Shown piece after piece: positions 46,701 through 58,156 of a stretch of DNA of 64,000 nt. The position numbers were made by a program, and so were the translations under genes. The number at the start of each line of letters is the position of its first letter. Position 1 is the stretch's first letter. Origin of the DNA: Salticus scenicus. Its lineage: Eukaryota > Arthropoda > Arachnida > Araneae > Salticidae. A model generated the notes under the pieces. That model was not told where the DNA came from. It ran no database searches and worked only from the letters and a program-made list of their open reading frames with translations. Where the stretch lies: the NCBI GenBank assembly GCA_963930645.1, contig OZ005648.1, forward strand, positions 2,338,631 through 2,402,630, given 5' to 3'.

Positions 46701-48460
46701 ATTGCCTTAAATTTAATATCTATGAACCGTGACGCTGAAACTGGATCCATCGCCACTAACTCACTAGTGGATTTGTTTCGCACTTCGGGTCCATTGATTT
46801 GTTTAATATAATCTCCGAGCTCCGTCCACCTCCACTCAGAAGGACTGATAGTTAAAAACCAAGTGGCCGGTCCGTAGTGACGAGTCATACACACAACATC
46901 GCTTCTAGGTTTTTTCCAAAATTGTTCAGTGTTACGTAGTCGACTGAATATTGCCATCAGATCTCCTTCCAGTTCGCCTTTCTCTATCTTATCTAAATAT
47001 TGTTGAGCTGTCAATTTTTGGTTGAGATTCGTTACGTTTAACTTATAAAATATACCTGCATTTAACTGTCTCCAATTAGCGTCATTCAATAAATAAAACA
47101 AATATTGCTGGTTCAGTCTGAATCGTGAATCTTTAGAAGTTAAGCGAGACTTTATGAATTCGGCACTTGTGATTTTAGTTTCGCGATCATAAAACTGACC
47201 ATATTTGCCCTCATTAAATAAATCTGGAAAGCATAACGTGTCTAAATCCTTATTGCGATTATCGATTGGCGCTGCATTAACTTTAAGCATCTGATAGAGC
47301 GTGGAAGCTGTACCATTTTGTTTTTTTTCGTGTAGAGGATATATTGTATACTCTTCATAAATATCTTCTTTATCTTCGGTTACCTGAGTGAGAATTGAGT
47401 ACTGCTTTTCTACTTCTAGATCATTTTCATGTACTGCAATATCGTGGGTTAGAGTTTGGTCAAGATTGTCCAATAAACTTGTTGAATTCTGTGGCAAGAC
47501 TATGTTTGCGTAATGAATGTTATTCTCTTTTAAATAATTTAAAGCACTGTATACTTTGTTAATATCTACTATGTCTTGCCACATTATTTTGGTTTTAGTT
47601 GGACAGCTTCGCACGAGAATAAAAAGTTCTTGGTTTCGGTTTAAGGGGTCCTCGGGATTTGGTAATTTGTTTAAAGTAGTTTCCGTAGGTAATGGCAAAT
47701 GGAAAGTTCTCCCTTTAACCTTTTTAATCAATTGTCTATTAGGTAAAATTTTGTTTACCACTGGAACCAAGCTAGTTACTACTTGGAATGCCTTGGCTCT
47801 TTGGATTAATATTTTTTCATAATTATTAAGATCACTCAATTGCTCAGGAATATTACTAAAATGCAAACTATTAAGAGTGGAATTAGCAGGCAAATCATTA
47901 GCTCTAATTTTTTTCAAACATAAATCACAAATAAAATCACTGGGTTCAATATTAAATGTTTCATTAAACTGTTGTAATCTATTCCATATATCTGTTTCAA
48001 TTGGAATTCTTAATTTAGCAATGGCGGACATGTCTCGTAAACAAAGAAGCCTATGGCAAGATATGCAATAGTGTGTCGGTACATCATTGCATCGTTTTTT
48101 TAAGTTATTAAAAGCTCGCTTATATTTTTCTATTATTAAATCTTCGTTTAATTCACTTTCGTTGGTACTTACATCGTAATGGGCATTATTTGCATTAAAA
48201 GGCACTCCTAACTCACATAGCTTATTCACATTGACAGAATTCAAATCACAGTCTATTGATTTTATATTTTTGCAATAAAATGTTAACTGATAAAACTCTC
48301 TAACTAAAGTTCGTATTTTAGGGAAATGAGTTTTGATGTTGTAAAGTGTTTTCAGTTTACCTAAATATTCTTGATTTTGTGTGGAGATTAAGTAAAAAAT
48401 ATCTATGGCCGATTTTGAAATTAAATATTGAAATACCTGTATCAAACTTTGAAGAACCAT
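43724..48460 (-). CDS. Helitron replication initiator/helicase (RepHel), intact frame
   Basis: An uninterrupted 1578-codon frame. The N-terminal part has paired cysteines (C132, C135, C140; C178, C181) that could bind zinc, followed by a region like the DUF6570 N-terminal part of arthropod Helitron proteins. The Helitron-like Rep domain includes FLTISPSEW (536-544), the HUH motif HFH (H617, H619) and the tyrosine motif YYITKY (762-767; Y763 and Y767). A PIF1-type SF1 helicase follows: Walker A GTGGTGKS (1079-1086, K1085), Walker B IIDEVSM (1160-1166), GDLLQLPP (1202-1209), TIHKSQG (1457-1463) and YVALSRV (1484-1490). The protein should nick and unwind DNA for rolling-circle transposition in the nucleus. 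No OTU or endonuclease domain was seen. The length is usual for the family. The ATG at 48460 is chosen as the first Met, but the frame stays open upstream to about the duplication border, so the N-terminus may be longer or cut. Confidence 0.95.
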   Translation of the reverse strand: MVLQSLIQVFQYLISKSAIDIFYLISTQNQEYLGKLKTLYNIKTHFPKIRTLVREFYQLTFYCKNIKSIDCDLNSVNVNKLCELGVPFNANNAHYDVSTNESELNEDLIIEKYKRAFNNLKKRCNDVPTHYCISCHRLLCLRDMSAIAKLRIPIETDIWNRLQQFNETFNIEPSDFICDLCLKKIRANDLPANSTLNSLHFSNIPEQLSDLNNYEKILIQRAKAFQVVTSLVPVVNKILPNRQLIKKVKGRTFHLPLPTETTLNKLPNPEDPLNRNQELFILVRSCPTKTKIMWQDIVDINKVYSALNYLKENNIHYANIVLPQNSTSLLDNLDQTLTHDIAVHENDLEVEKQYSILTQVTEDKEDIYEEYTIYPLHEKKQNGTASTLYQMLKVNAAPIDNRNKDLDTLCFPDLFNEGKYGQFYDRETKITSAEFIKSRLTSKDSRFRLNQQYLFYLLNDANWRQLNAGIFYKLNVTNLNQKLTAQQYLDKIEKGELEGDLMAIFSRLRNTEQFWKKPRSDVVCMTRHYGPATWFLTISPSEWRWTELGDYIKQINGPEVRNKSTSELVAMDPVSASRFIDIKFKAMLEFLTSPEAPLGEIEHYFWRREYQSRGLQHFHLMLWVKNAPVLQESTTDEVAEFINKYVTCAVPDKKVSPTLYDRVINNQKHKYNSYCLRKKKTKSSFSTVCRFGFPRPVGESLTIKSVTESIAARKTLTSNRLYNIPRKEESRYINDYNPAILLAWNGNMDLQYVGEKTAVLNYYITKYTTKGEKSHAVDTFDSINSTKSLASRLFNVGLRALNNRECGALEASDTLLGISLYGTDPQTTIRWLDVNMYRNRRVKTKKEINQLESDSTDIFFQSWVDNYYPQRPKDLDSMNLYNFARWFDIVSTPPSSGPGVQIYKLSSNKYLKKRQRPYLINHYTYDVNKHPEKYYFSLLLMFLPWRDLTVLKAGQSTYTEAFNLLKNQIKDGLDYGEMQTEFLNNIERAFEMIEEKVGEIERNRQEEDQEDDGIENPLDFLPVEAVNAMEDFRNAKDSVSEDELEKMTKGLNVDQKRIFDTICRALLDKNAILRLFVSGTGGTGKSYLINTIKSWVKKRLEKLVAVAAPTGIAAFHVNGLTIHRLLQLPVEHGSSPKYTPLSDQVLKVLRSHLSNVVLLIIDEVSMISNVTLMFIHLRLTEIYDTSDVEDGWFGRINIVLFGDLLQLPPVRQLSPFEDMKWSDVQKLLGSLSAPNLWKQLFSYDELMINIRQKHDHLFGEILNRIRMGVVTTTDHHTLAHRLLKLTSRNQNDRLKEIIDYFKLLPDNTVCLFPTKNMCNQFNNAMLESMEQPEIKLNSIDEIDCPRYLNKRAKEVLKKNEDDSSLTAGLENVITIKLGARVMLRRNIDVSKGLVNGSIGVIQKINWDVDKNNSARKIIIKFNNLTYELERVKTKFQILNNVYIHREQFPICLAYAITIHKSQGLSLDSALLDIGTSIFSRGQAYVALSRVKTLDGIHLINLDPSQIKAQDSSIVEYNRLRSLYRPDLANLSINRKRIKKVADNEWAMRTIISNIQENVDNSIQKKTTQRKRKFHQVFK

Positions 48461-48510
48461 TTCATCTAATAAACATATTTTGGGATTGCTGAAATATTTT
48501 GGGATATTTG
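48461..48510 (-). other. Short leader between Helitron start and duplication border
   Basis: Only about 50 bases separate the Helitron ATG from sequence shared with copy 1. Reading in frame upstream gives FPNIPKYFSNPKICLLDE with no stop. A normal promoter and a 5' TC terminus were not found. Confidence 0.5.
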
Positions 48511-48849
48511 GGAAACTGATAAATGGGAGAATTGCAGCATAACAGCGCTAGTTGCAAGACGTTGTGTGCTAAAATCTACCTAGAATCCATTTTTGCGAAA
48601 GAATTAAATAATAATAATAATAATAAAGTCTGCATACTTTGAGCAAAAGAGTCTTAAAGTGAATTTACAATGGTTAAAAAAATCATCTATTAAATGTAAA
48701 ATACCTCCAAATATTTCATCGCAAAAGAATTTGTGAATACATTTTCTTGAAATTCAAATGGAGAATCAGCTCATATTTACTAATTCATTCGCCGGCTAGA
48801 AGAATCGAAAATTCGCGATTGGAAAATTTTAAAAAAAGTGTAAAAAAAA

Positions 48850-50869
48850 TAAAAAAGTGACTCCACTCGATTTTCCGAACATTAAATAACACAGGTCCAC
48901 ATGTAAAATTATGATTTTATAATTTTAGCTGATCTTCATGTTTTCTGGTGCGCTGAAACCGAAAATGAAGCCACTTTTTCTCTATCACGTATAGATTTTT
49001 GTCAATACAGGTTGCCTGCCTATACAGTTTCTTCTTCCATTACTCTTCCACCAATATAATTTTATAGTAAGTTTTATAGTATATTTCCATGATTAATTAA
49101 TCATAGATGCCTATAGTTGTAATTGTGAAGCACTAGTGCGACTTAAAACCATATAAACTAACCAACCAACCGATTGTTATGATGGTATATGTAAGAAATC
49201 GTGTCGGTAAACACCCTGTATTGACAAAAATCTGTACGTGATAGAGAAAAAGGGGCTGCAGTTTCGGTTTCAGCATATCAAAAAACATAAAGCTCAGCTG
49301 AAATCATCCAATCAGATTTTGCCAACTTCATTTTTGTAACCCTGTGTAATTAACGGTTGTATAAATATATTAAAGTAAAAGAAGTCATTATATTAAAAAA
49401 AGAAAGAAAACTATAATAGGGAATTTGAGTATTTTTCTCTACATAGTATGTTGTTTAAATTAACGCTACTGTCCTTCAAATAATTTGAGCCAATAGATAA
49501 CAATGATAAAGTAATTTCCGTTGTGTCCCTGTAAAAATCCATAAGTTCTAAATTCCCTAAAATATATACAGTTCATGCAACGGTGATTTATAATAATTAT
49601 ATAAATTTTCAGCTCAATAAAATGAGGCGTTTAGACGCTATCTCACTTAAAATATATTGAGCCCATAAGCCCCAATGATAAAAAGAATTTTTCTTTGTGT
49701 CCATGTAAAAAGACTATAAAGTGCTATATTCTCCAAAATTTATACAGCTCGTGTAAAGGTTATCTATACCATGTATATAAATTTTCAGCTCAATTGGACG
49801 TTTAGACGCTGTCGCACTTTAACGAATTTCAGCCCATAGGGCTATAAATTTTCAACTCAATCGATTTAGGCGTTTAGACACTATCGCACTTTAAAATTAG
49901 GCCCATAGACCATAATGGTAAAGAAATTTTCGTTGTGTCTCTATAAAAATCTATAAGTGCTAGACTCACCTATACATTTATACAGTTGGCGCAACGGTAA
50001 CCTGTAACATGTACATAAATTTTCATCTGAATCGGATGAGACTTGAGTCCATAATTATAAAGATTTTTTCTTTGTGTTCCTCTAAAAAACTATAAGTGCT
50101 ACATAGTCCAAAATTTATATAGTTAGTGTGACGACGATATATATGTATATACATGTATGTAAATTTTCAGCTCAATCCGATATGGCGTTTAGACGGTATT
50201 GTACTTTAAAGAATTTGAGCCCATAGGGCATTGTGATAAAGAATTTTTCGTTGTGTCCCTTTAAAAGAACTATATGCGCTAGATACACCAAACTTTATGC
50301 ACTTTGTGCAACGGTGACCTGTAATTTGTGCATACATTTTCATTTCAATTGAATGCGGCATTTAGAAACTACCGTAGTTTAAAATATTTTGGACCCTATG
50401 AACTATAATGGTACAGAATTTTTCTTCGTGTTCCTGTAAAAAATTTATAAACGCTAGATTCACCAAAATTTATGCAGTTCGTGTGACTGTGACTCATAAC
50501 ATGTGTATAAATTTTCAACTCAGTCGAATAAGTCATTTATATGCTATTGCACTTTAAATAATTGGGCCCATAGACCATAATAATAAAAAAAATTTCTTTG
50601 TGTCCTTGTAAAAAAACTACAAGTGCTAGATTCACCAAAATCAATAGGATTCGTACTACGGTGACCTGTAACATACGTACCAACTTTCAGCTCATTCGAA
50701 CAAAGCCTTTAGACGCTATCGTGTTCATTCACATACATACACACATACATCATCGTAAAACAGTAAATATGAATTCAGGGAACCTCAAAACGTGTAGAAA
50801 CACCAAAATCTCAAACTCGGATTTTTGACATGATTACAATACTTTCCTCACAAAAAGTGTTCGGAAAGT
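48850..50869 (-). mobile_element. Helentron-like element, family C (counterpart of 17313-19435)
   Basis: Minus-strand 5' end ACTTTCCGAACAC at 50869; 3' hairpin GAGTGGAGTCACTT near 48855. One internal ~165-bp unit is partly deleted around 49840 compared with copy 1. Confidence 0.8.
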
Positions 50870-51044
50870 AAAGATAATGGACGGATTATTTTTGAAAATA
50901 AATTAAAGTATATTAATTTTTTTTAATGTAACGAAAGATCATATAAATATCGAAGTTAGTCTGCACTTAAAAAAAAAAAATGCATATTATATTCTTTACT
51001 GTAACTATTTAATTTAAATAATAATTCGTTGTTTTCCTTTTTAG

Positions 51045-51237
51045 TTTGCCGATTGAAGAATTTGATTTCAATGATGTGTTCATTCAGCGATTAAACGCTG
51101 CTTTTCCACGTGAATTTGCTGTTGAAGCAGAGGATGAAGCAGAGGATATTGAAGTTCCTGAAAACCAACGGGATGACACTGATGGTAATGAAACAGAAGG
51201 TGAAGGGGAAGCATCAGTTAATTTGTTGACTGACCAG
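51045..51237 (+). CDS. Coding exon, first of three shared exons, copy 2
   Basis: Same borders as 19615-19807: acceptor TTTTCCTTTTTAG, one base completing a split codon, 64 codons and donor CAG|GTAATC. Its translation is identical to copy 1; the three differences (ATA/ATT, GGA/GGG, GCG/GCA) are all silent. No upstream first exon is seen in copy 2, because the Helitron lies just upstream of the duplicate. It could serve as an alternative 3' cassette of the same gene or be a truncated paralogue. Identity at the protein level suggests constraint, or recent conversion. Confidence 0.75.
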
Positions 51238-51349
51238 GTAATCTGATAGGCAATAATTAATTTCCAATAACAAAGAATAAATCCTTCTTGATACTCATGA
51301 ATTTTGTTTGTACAGTCTAAAAAAAATATGTTCTAATTAAAAATTTAAG

Positions 51350-51785
51350 TAAAAAATCCTTTTTTGAGAATAGAAGCTTTTTATTGTGAAGCCCTAAAAT
51401 GCATAAAATAAAGAATTATTGAGGTAAAGACATGCTATAAAGAAATGAAAGTTTTAACACTAATGAAATTTTAGAGAAAAATATAGATATTTCCCTTTTG
51501 AAAGAGGTGAAAATTTTTAAGTATTCAAAATATTTTAAAAAGCATTTGAGACCAATATTCTTAGTTATTAGTTTTTTGTATTTCAAAGGTCTCGAAATCT
51601 TCTTAAAATATTTTGAATATTTAAAAATTTTCATCTCTTGCAAAAGGGAAATGTCTATATTTTTCTCTAAAATTTCATTAGTGTTAAAACTTTCATTTCT
51701 TTATAGCGTGTCTTTACCTTAATAATTCTTTATTTTATGCATTTTAAAGCTTCACAATAAAAAGCTTCAAATCTCAAAAAAGGAT
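51350..51785. repeat. Intronic foldback element, copy 2
   Basis: Inverted arms (about 51350-51553 and 51585-51785) as in copy 1. The pairing is maintained, with a similar loop containing TTCTTAGTTATTAG. Confidence 0.85.
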
Positions 51786-51972
51786 TTGTTACTTAAATTT
51801 TTATTTTGTGCTTTTTAGTGCTTCTTTTTGCTTTAGTTTTATAAATAAAGCTTCTTAAAAATCTAATGAAAATTTCTTAGGAACTGTGTAGACAACTAAA
51901 GATTTTCTTTTAGATACCGACATTTTTTTTATTATTATTATTATCTGAAAATAAATAAATAAATAAAAATAG

Positions 51973-52050
51973 CACGTCGGCCTTCGAGGATCGAACCCAC
52001 GACCAACGTGTTATCAGCATGACATTCTAACCAAAAGTCAAAGAACATGT
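51973..52050 (-). repeat. tRNA-Ile(AAU)-derived pseudogene or SINE head, copy 2
   Basis: Same B box (GTTCGATCC) as at 20547-20630; the anticodon stretch reads GCTGATAA here instead of GCTAATAA, so the anticodon has changed. Confidence 0.65.
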
Positions 52051-52574
52051 TAGAAAAATCTAAGTAATACAAAAAAATATTGTTCTTGAATGCTTTTCGA
52101 AATACTTTGAAAATTTTAAGAATTTTCATCTCGTGTTTTTTACACGAATAATATCTACATTCTTCTTTAAAATTTTCTTATTGTAGGAACTTTTATTTTT
52201 TATAGAATGTCTCTGCAAGAATAAAATTTTATTTTATGCTTTTTAAGCCTCCACAACAAAAAATTTCAAGTTTTTTTTTTTTTTTCGATATAAAGGTTTA
52301 TTTGAAATAATGTTTTGCCCCCTCCCCCTTTTAGGGGCTGAATTTCGAAAATTCTAGAAATTTGTTTTTAGGTATTTGAATTAGCTGTATTTTAAAGCAA
52401 AAATTTTACGGATACCTGTTTTTTTTGTTTGAGGTATGAAGGATTTTGTGAAATCACGCTTTGCCCTCGCGAACTTTGTAAAATCACTTTTTAGTGGATG
52501 TCTACATCATTGAAGGAACATTTTCACAAAATTTCATACTTGTAGGTCCAGCGGTGAATGAATCCTTCCCTCAG

Positions 52575-52605
52575 GACAAACGATTTTATATATATATATA
52601 TAGAC
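52575..52605. other. Empty site for the copy 1 Helitron
   Basis: The TA tract runs directly into TAGACAATATCG. In copy 1 the same flanks are separated by the 1987-bp Helitron at 21165-23151. No footprint or target duplication is visible. Confidence 0.85.
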
Positions 52606-52659
52606 AATATCGAAGCTGTAAAATGAGAAAAGTGAACCAAGTGCCTTTTTCACTTTTTT

Positions 52660-53449
52660 ACTTTCTCTATATACCCTTACGGTAGAGAAACTATTGTTTT
52701 AGGGTCAAATTTTCGAAAGTGATGTTTTGTTATATTTACATGTTCTGAGGTCCCCTGAATACGAAAATCATGTTTTTAGCGTAAGGTTTGTGTATGTGTC
52801 TGTATGTCTGTGTGCCTGTCTGTGTGTGTGTCTGTTATCCGCATATCTCAAGAACAAATAGTAGCAGAAATTCCAAACTTGGTATTCTAAATGTGTATCA
52901 TATAGGCATGCTACACTAAGCTTTTCGTTGAGATGAAGCAAATTGTTCATGCACAGGGACACACAGAAGTATTCAAATACATTAAGTTTATGGGGGAAAT
53001 TGCAGGCAAGTAGAGTTTAACATCTGTAGACTGCACTAAACCAAATGAAACGAATATATAATTTTTTTCGTAAAGATAATCAACTGGGAATTTTTTTTTT
53101 GTGTATGTAGGAGCCTGGCCTCCCCCCCCCCCCCCCTGGGGGGAGTAAATTTTCATGATGGGTATCTTTCAAAAGAGCTCGCCAATACATTTAAAACGGA
53201 TGGTTGGACCGTCGATCTGCGATATCGAAATTTTTAATTTAAAAAAAAAAAAAATCTTTTAATGTAATATTGAGAATAAATTCAACTTTTTTTTTATATT
53301 TAGTGTTATACTACTTCTCTAATATCGAAATCATCTGCATTATCATGAACATAATTCTTTTAAATAATAATTTTAATAAATTATTTTTACTGAGTGAATT
53401 TGTATAGGAAATTATAAAAGAAAGTCGTGTGGTGGCCACATCACACTAG
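52660..53449 (+). mobile_element. Helentron-like element (counterpart of 23211-24002)
   Basis: 5' ACTTTCTCTATATACCC then GGTAGAGAAACTATTG; 3' AGAAAGTCGTGTGGTGGCC, then CACTAG and T. Older than the duplication. Confidence 0.85.
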
Positions 53450-54058
53450 TTATTTGTTGTTAGTGGATGCGCTTTGCTAATAATATTTCACCATTTCTAG
53501 GAAAGCTGTTCGGGAATTGAAATAAATCACTCATACAGATATGGTAAATAATGTATGTTTTAATCTAAATATTCATCGCTTGTTCTTGTATATTTACATA
53601 CGTTTTGAGGCGACCTGATTGCCAAAGTCAAGTTTTTTAACGTTTGATCTTTGTGTATGTCTCTTAGAGTGACTTAAAAAAGAATAATTTTAGGGGATCC
53701 AAGTGTTGTATTTTGAAGTTAATATAAGTTTGTTGCTTGAAAAGTTTGATCAAGATTCATAAGTTTCAATGAATGTTGAGTGTGAAAATTGTCTGTATAA
53801 TTTTACGTAAACTTTTAATTTTAATAACCCATTTAAATTCTATATAAATGTAGGTGCATTAATGGAACGGGGGTTTGAGGGGAGCAGTAGCCCCCCTCAC
53901 ACAGAACTAATTATCATATAAAACTCTTCCGAAGCCTAATATGAATTGTTTAACATAGGTTTACATAACAGTACTCGTTATCTTACCTCTTAATCTCCAA
54001 CCTGCATTTATAGTATTAAATTTCAGGGTAAGGGAAAGTCGTGTGAGTGACACACCAG
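53450..54058 (+). mobile_element. Helentron-like element, family A, eroded 5' end (copy 2)
   Basis: Counterpart of 24003-24611. The 3' end is GGTAAGGGAAAGTCG, the hairpin GTGTGAGTGACACAC and CCAG. Confidence 0.65.
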
Positions 54059-54136
54059 ATTATTTATCTTCAAATCAAGATATTCATAATTTAAAAAATC
54101 AATTTTCTGAAATGATATTGAAAATATTATTTCCAG

Positions 54137-54251
54137 GAACGTTTGGAAAATGGCATGGACTTGCCGGCAGAAATGCAAACTGGTAGAGAGTCTTCTGCCA
54201 TGAACTCAACAGCTGTGACCGAGGAACAAGATCTTACTATTTACAAGAACG
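54137..54251 (+). CDS. Coding exon, second shared exon, copy 2
   Basis: Acceptor ATTTCCAG, 115 bases, donor G|GTAATA, phases 0 and 1 as in copy 1. It reads ERLENGMDLPAEM and on to DLTIYKN. Three replacement changes relative to copy 1 cluster in the first 16 codons; the rest is silent or identical. It keeps an open frame and both splice sites, which argues against a decayed pseudogene. Confidence 0.75.
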
Positions 54252-54616
54252 GTAATATTATGAAAATGTCCCTTATTTATTTAGCTTAGCAGTAAGTACT
54301 TGGATGACCGTGTTCACTCGATTTCATTGTAAAAAATTATTCGCTGTGTAAACACAGAGATTTTTATCTGGAAATATATTTTTTATTGGCTTGTCGTGAA
54401 CGGAGCGCAGGTTACCAATAAAATCTAATTTTCCCGTAGAAAAAGAAAAATTCAGATCAAATTGTCATCCGAAATCCCTAACTATATATATTTCTATCAA
54501 AATTGGTCAAGCAGTTTCTTAGAAACCCCGGCGTTTGCTGTATTTTGTTCCAGGCAAAGCACAAGGTACCATCGACTGCTAATTTTCCCGAAGAAGATAA
54601 GTCACATCGGTTTTTC

Positions 54617-54932
54617 GGCCGCGGTAGCCCAGTCGGTAGAGCGCCGGCCTCGTAATTGGAAGATTGCGGGTTCGGTACTCGAGCCGGCCAAAGACCGTCG
54701 TGTACACTAATGGTGGCTGGTGTACGTAAAATCTGTCGTGGCCGCAATGTCCTTCATGTTCCCATCAAAAATTATACCTCTGGGGGTCACCGAAGCGGGA
54801 GAGCCATCCCTTCCTTGGAGGATCAAAACTGTGATGGCATGTCTCCGGACCACCTCTAGGGATGTGTCACAGACCGTCGCCAATTGCCCATCTGCGCAGC
54901 ACTAGTGCGACGTAAAAACACAACCATCCAAT
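54617..54932 (+). repeat. tRNA-Thr-derived SINE, copy 2
   Basis: Same 316-bp insertion with 14-bp target duplications CACATCGGTTTTTC at 54603-54616 and 54933-54946. The A box and B box are intact as in copy 1. Confidence 0.9.
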
Positions 54933-55176
54933 CACATCGGTTTTTCAACCCAAAGTGCTCAATTTAACATAAGACTTGGAAAAATCTTATGTTAAATTGG
55001 ACAAAAAAAATCTCTAACTATATTTGTTTCAAAATCGTTCCACCGATTTCCAAGAAAACCAAATTTCTGTCGTATTTTCTCCGGATTTAGTGCGAGTCAC
55101 CAGTGAATGCAAATTATCCTGAAGATGAGGATATTTGATATCAGAATGTTATCTCAAAAACACACTAACTCTAATT

Positions 55177-56368
55177 ACTTTCTCTTACCCATAAGGTAGA
55201 GAAAGTATTGTTTTTGGGTCAAATTTTCGAACGCGAGATTTTATTATATTGACACGTTTTGAGGTCCCCTAAATCCGAAAATCATGTTTTTAGCAGTTGG
55301 TCTATGTGTGTGTCTGTCTGTTATCAGAATATCTCAAGAACAAATAATAGCAGAAAGTCCAAACTTGGTATTCTAAATGTGTATCATATAGGGATGCTAC
55401 ACTAAGCTTTTCTTTGAGATGAAGCAAATGGTTCGCGTACAGGGACACCCAAGATAATTCAAATACATTACCTCTATGGGGTAAATTGCTGGTAAGTAGA
55501 GTTTAACATCCATAGACTGTCTGCACTAAACCAAATGAAATTAATATATATTTTTTATATGCGTAAAAACATGTCTCATGTAAAATATGGTAAGGATATC
55601 TTTCACTGTTCGTTTACACAAAAGAACCAGATTATAGTGCAACAATAGTTTAAAATTGGTGGAAGTGTATTTCAGGTTGTGCCGTGTATTATATCTATAG
55701 GATTATGTTTACGTGCACCATGTGGTTTGTACATAATTTTCAAAAGATATACAGGACTGCCCTAATTTAAGCGATAACATGCTTTTTTATTGCTAGTGGA
55801 AGTGCTTTTACTATAATATTTTACCGTGTCCAGGAAAGCTGCTCAGGAATTGAAATTAATTCCTCATAGCCATATGGTAAATAATGTGTTTTTTTAAGCT
55901 AAATGTTCATCTCTTGGGGTTTTTGTATATTTAGACGTTTTGAGGCTTCCTGAATACCGAAGTCAAGTTTTTAACGTTTGACCTTTGTCTGTGTCTGTTA
56001 GAATAAATTAAAAACAAATAATTTCAGGCGATCCAAATGTTGTATTTTGAAGTTACTGTGTTTGTTATAAGAAAAGTTTGATCAAGATTTGATAAGTTTC
56101 AAGAAATGTTGGTGTGAAAGTTGTGTCAGTAATTTTAAATGAACTTTTGAATTTAATAACAGATTCGAATTCTATATAAATGTAGGTACAGTATCGAAAT
56201 CCCCCTTACACTGAATTACTTGTCAAATAAAGCTGTTCCGGAGCCTAAGTTGAATTGTTTTAACATAGGTTTGCATAACAGTACTCTTTATCTTACCCCT
56301 TAATCTCCAATCTGTATTCATAGTATTAAATTTCATGGTAAGAGAAAGTCGTGTGAGTGACACACCAG
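55177..56368 (+). mobile_element. Helentron-like element, family A (counterpart of 25726-27075)
   Basis: 5' ACTTTCTCTTACCC and GGTAGAGAAAGTATTG; 3' GGTAAGAGAAAGTCG then GTGTGAGTGACACACCAG. About 160 bp shorter than copy 1, because copy 1 has one extra internal block. Confidence 0.85.
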
Positions 56369-57619
56369 ATTATTTTTATTTAAAATCATTCGAGAACTTT
56401 CGAAGGAAACGAAGTTTTTTCCATTTTTTTTCAGGGCGAAGCGCGGATTACTGGTATACACTAATTATTCTGAAGAGGAGGGTAATTCAGATTGAATTGT
56501 AAATTCATAAACCACTAAATCTAAATTCTTATCAGAATCATCTACGTAGTTTCTAAGAAAAGCAAATTTCTGCCATATTTTGTACACGGGCAAAGTGAGG
56601 GTTAACAATGAATGCTAATCTTCCACAAAAAAGAGGATAACTCAGATGGGTTTCTCATTTTTAAAAAACGTTCGGTTTTATTAAAATCGTTATATCCATA
56701 CCTAAGTAAACTCAATTTCTGCAATATTTTATATACCCGATAGATAAAGAACAGTGAACGCGAATTTTCCTGAAAATGAGGATAAGTCCCGACGATTTTT
56801 AATTCCAAAACGCATTTAACCCTAAATGTTCATCAAAATCGTTCTATCCAATTCCGAGTAAATTCTAACTCTGCCAAATTTTTAAACCGGCGGAAAAAGA
56901 GTCAACAACGAACGCAGATTTTCTTGAAGACGAGGATATGCCCAATCAATCCCTGTCCCGAAAAACCAAATTTTTATCAAAATCGTTATATCTGTTTCCA
57001 AGTAAACCCAATTTCCTGCTATATTTTGCAACCGTTGGATAAAGGGTTAACAGCGAACATGAATGTTCCTGAAGATAAGGATAAGGCCAATAGATTTTGC
57101 ACTCTAAAACACCCTTAACCCCCAAATTTTCACTGAAAACGTATATTCAAGCGGAAGAGGAGTGCAATCGCTCTTTACCCCCCCCCCCCCCCGTTCTCCG
57201 AAAAAATAAATGAATAAATAAATAAAATTTTAATCTCAAATCTTTATTAAAATTGTTTTATCTATTTCTGAGTAAAATCAATTTCTGCTATATTTTGCAA
57301 ATGGCGTATAAAAGGTTAACAGCAAACTCCATTTTTCTCAAGATATGGGTAAGTTCAATCGATTTTCACCTTAAAAATCCCTTAACCATAAACTTTTATT
57401 AAAATCGTTATATTCTTTTCCAAATAAACTAATTTTTGCCATATCGTGCAAACGGCCGATAAAGAGTTAGAAGCGAACACCCTATGATAAAATTAAGTCA
57501 CCCTACTGAAATACCCTATTTTACTTTTCTCTCATTTATTTAACGATTTCTCTTACTTTTCTTTATCTATACAACAGTTAATTACTTAATGTTCAGAAAG
57601 TCGAGTGGAATCACTCCAG

Positions 57620-57918
57620 ATTATATATATATATATATAATTTTTAATATGGTAATGTAAAACAAAATTTTATATAAATGTAGAGAAAAAAAATTATTTT
57701 TAATTTTCCAATATGAAACCAAAGTAATATTTATAATAGAAATAGTAAAACGAGAAAATAATTTTGTATATCAGGGAGATATATCACTTTTCGTCCCCCT
57801 GCGGCGTGTGTAAATTTTCAATATAGGTATATTTCAAAAGAACTCGTCAATACCTTTAAATAAATGATTGAACCATAGATCAGCAGTAATTTAAAACAAA
57901 GTTACCGATTATTTTCAT

Positions 57919-57960
<42 letters not shown>

Positions 57961-58156
57961 GTTGCAAATCGCATTTCCTAAAATGCTATCTGTAGAGCAT
58001 AAAGTTGATTTTCTTTGAACATTTAGTGTTCCACTTAACTGATAGGAAAATCGCCTGCATTCATCATGAAAAATGTTTTTCATAGATTATTGAATGATGT
58101 GTGAATTTACATAAGAAAATGCAGAAGAAAGTTTTGTGATGTCCACAGCATACTAG
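57620..58156 (+). mobile_element. Helentron-like element, family B, 3' half (copy 2)
   Basis: Ends GCAGAAGAAAGTTTTGTGA, then TCCACAGCATACTAG and T. Counterpart of 28414-28937. It contains a long A run at 57926-57955. Confidence 0.7.

Larger units (their letters stand above)
54400..57619 (+). repeat. Tandem ~135-bp repeats with family C 3' end (copy 2)
   Basis: Same units as 24940-28413, split by the SINE and the family A element. It ends GAAAGTCGAGTGGAATCACT then CCAG. One unit near 57150 is shortened compared with copy 1. Confidence 0.75.

Noticed and set aside
43724..48460. Cellular PIF1 helicase gene
   Set aside because: A Rep HUH domain with two tyrosines precedes the helicase in one frame, which is diagnostic for Helitrons.
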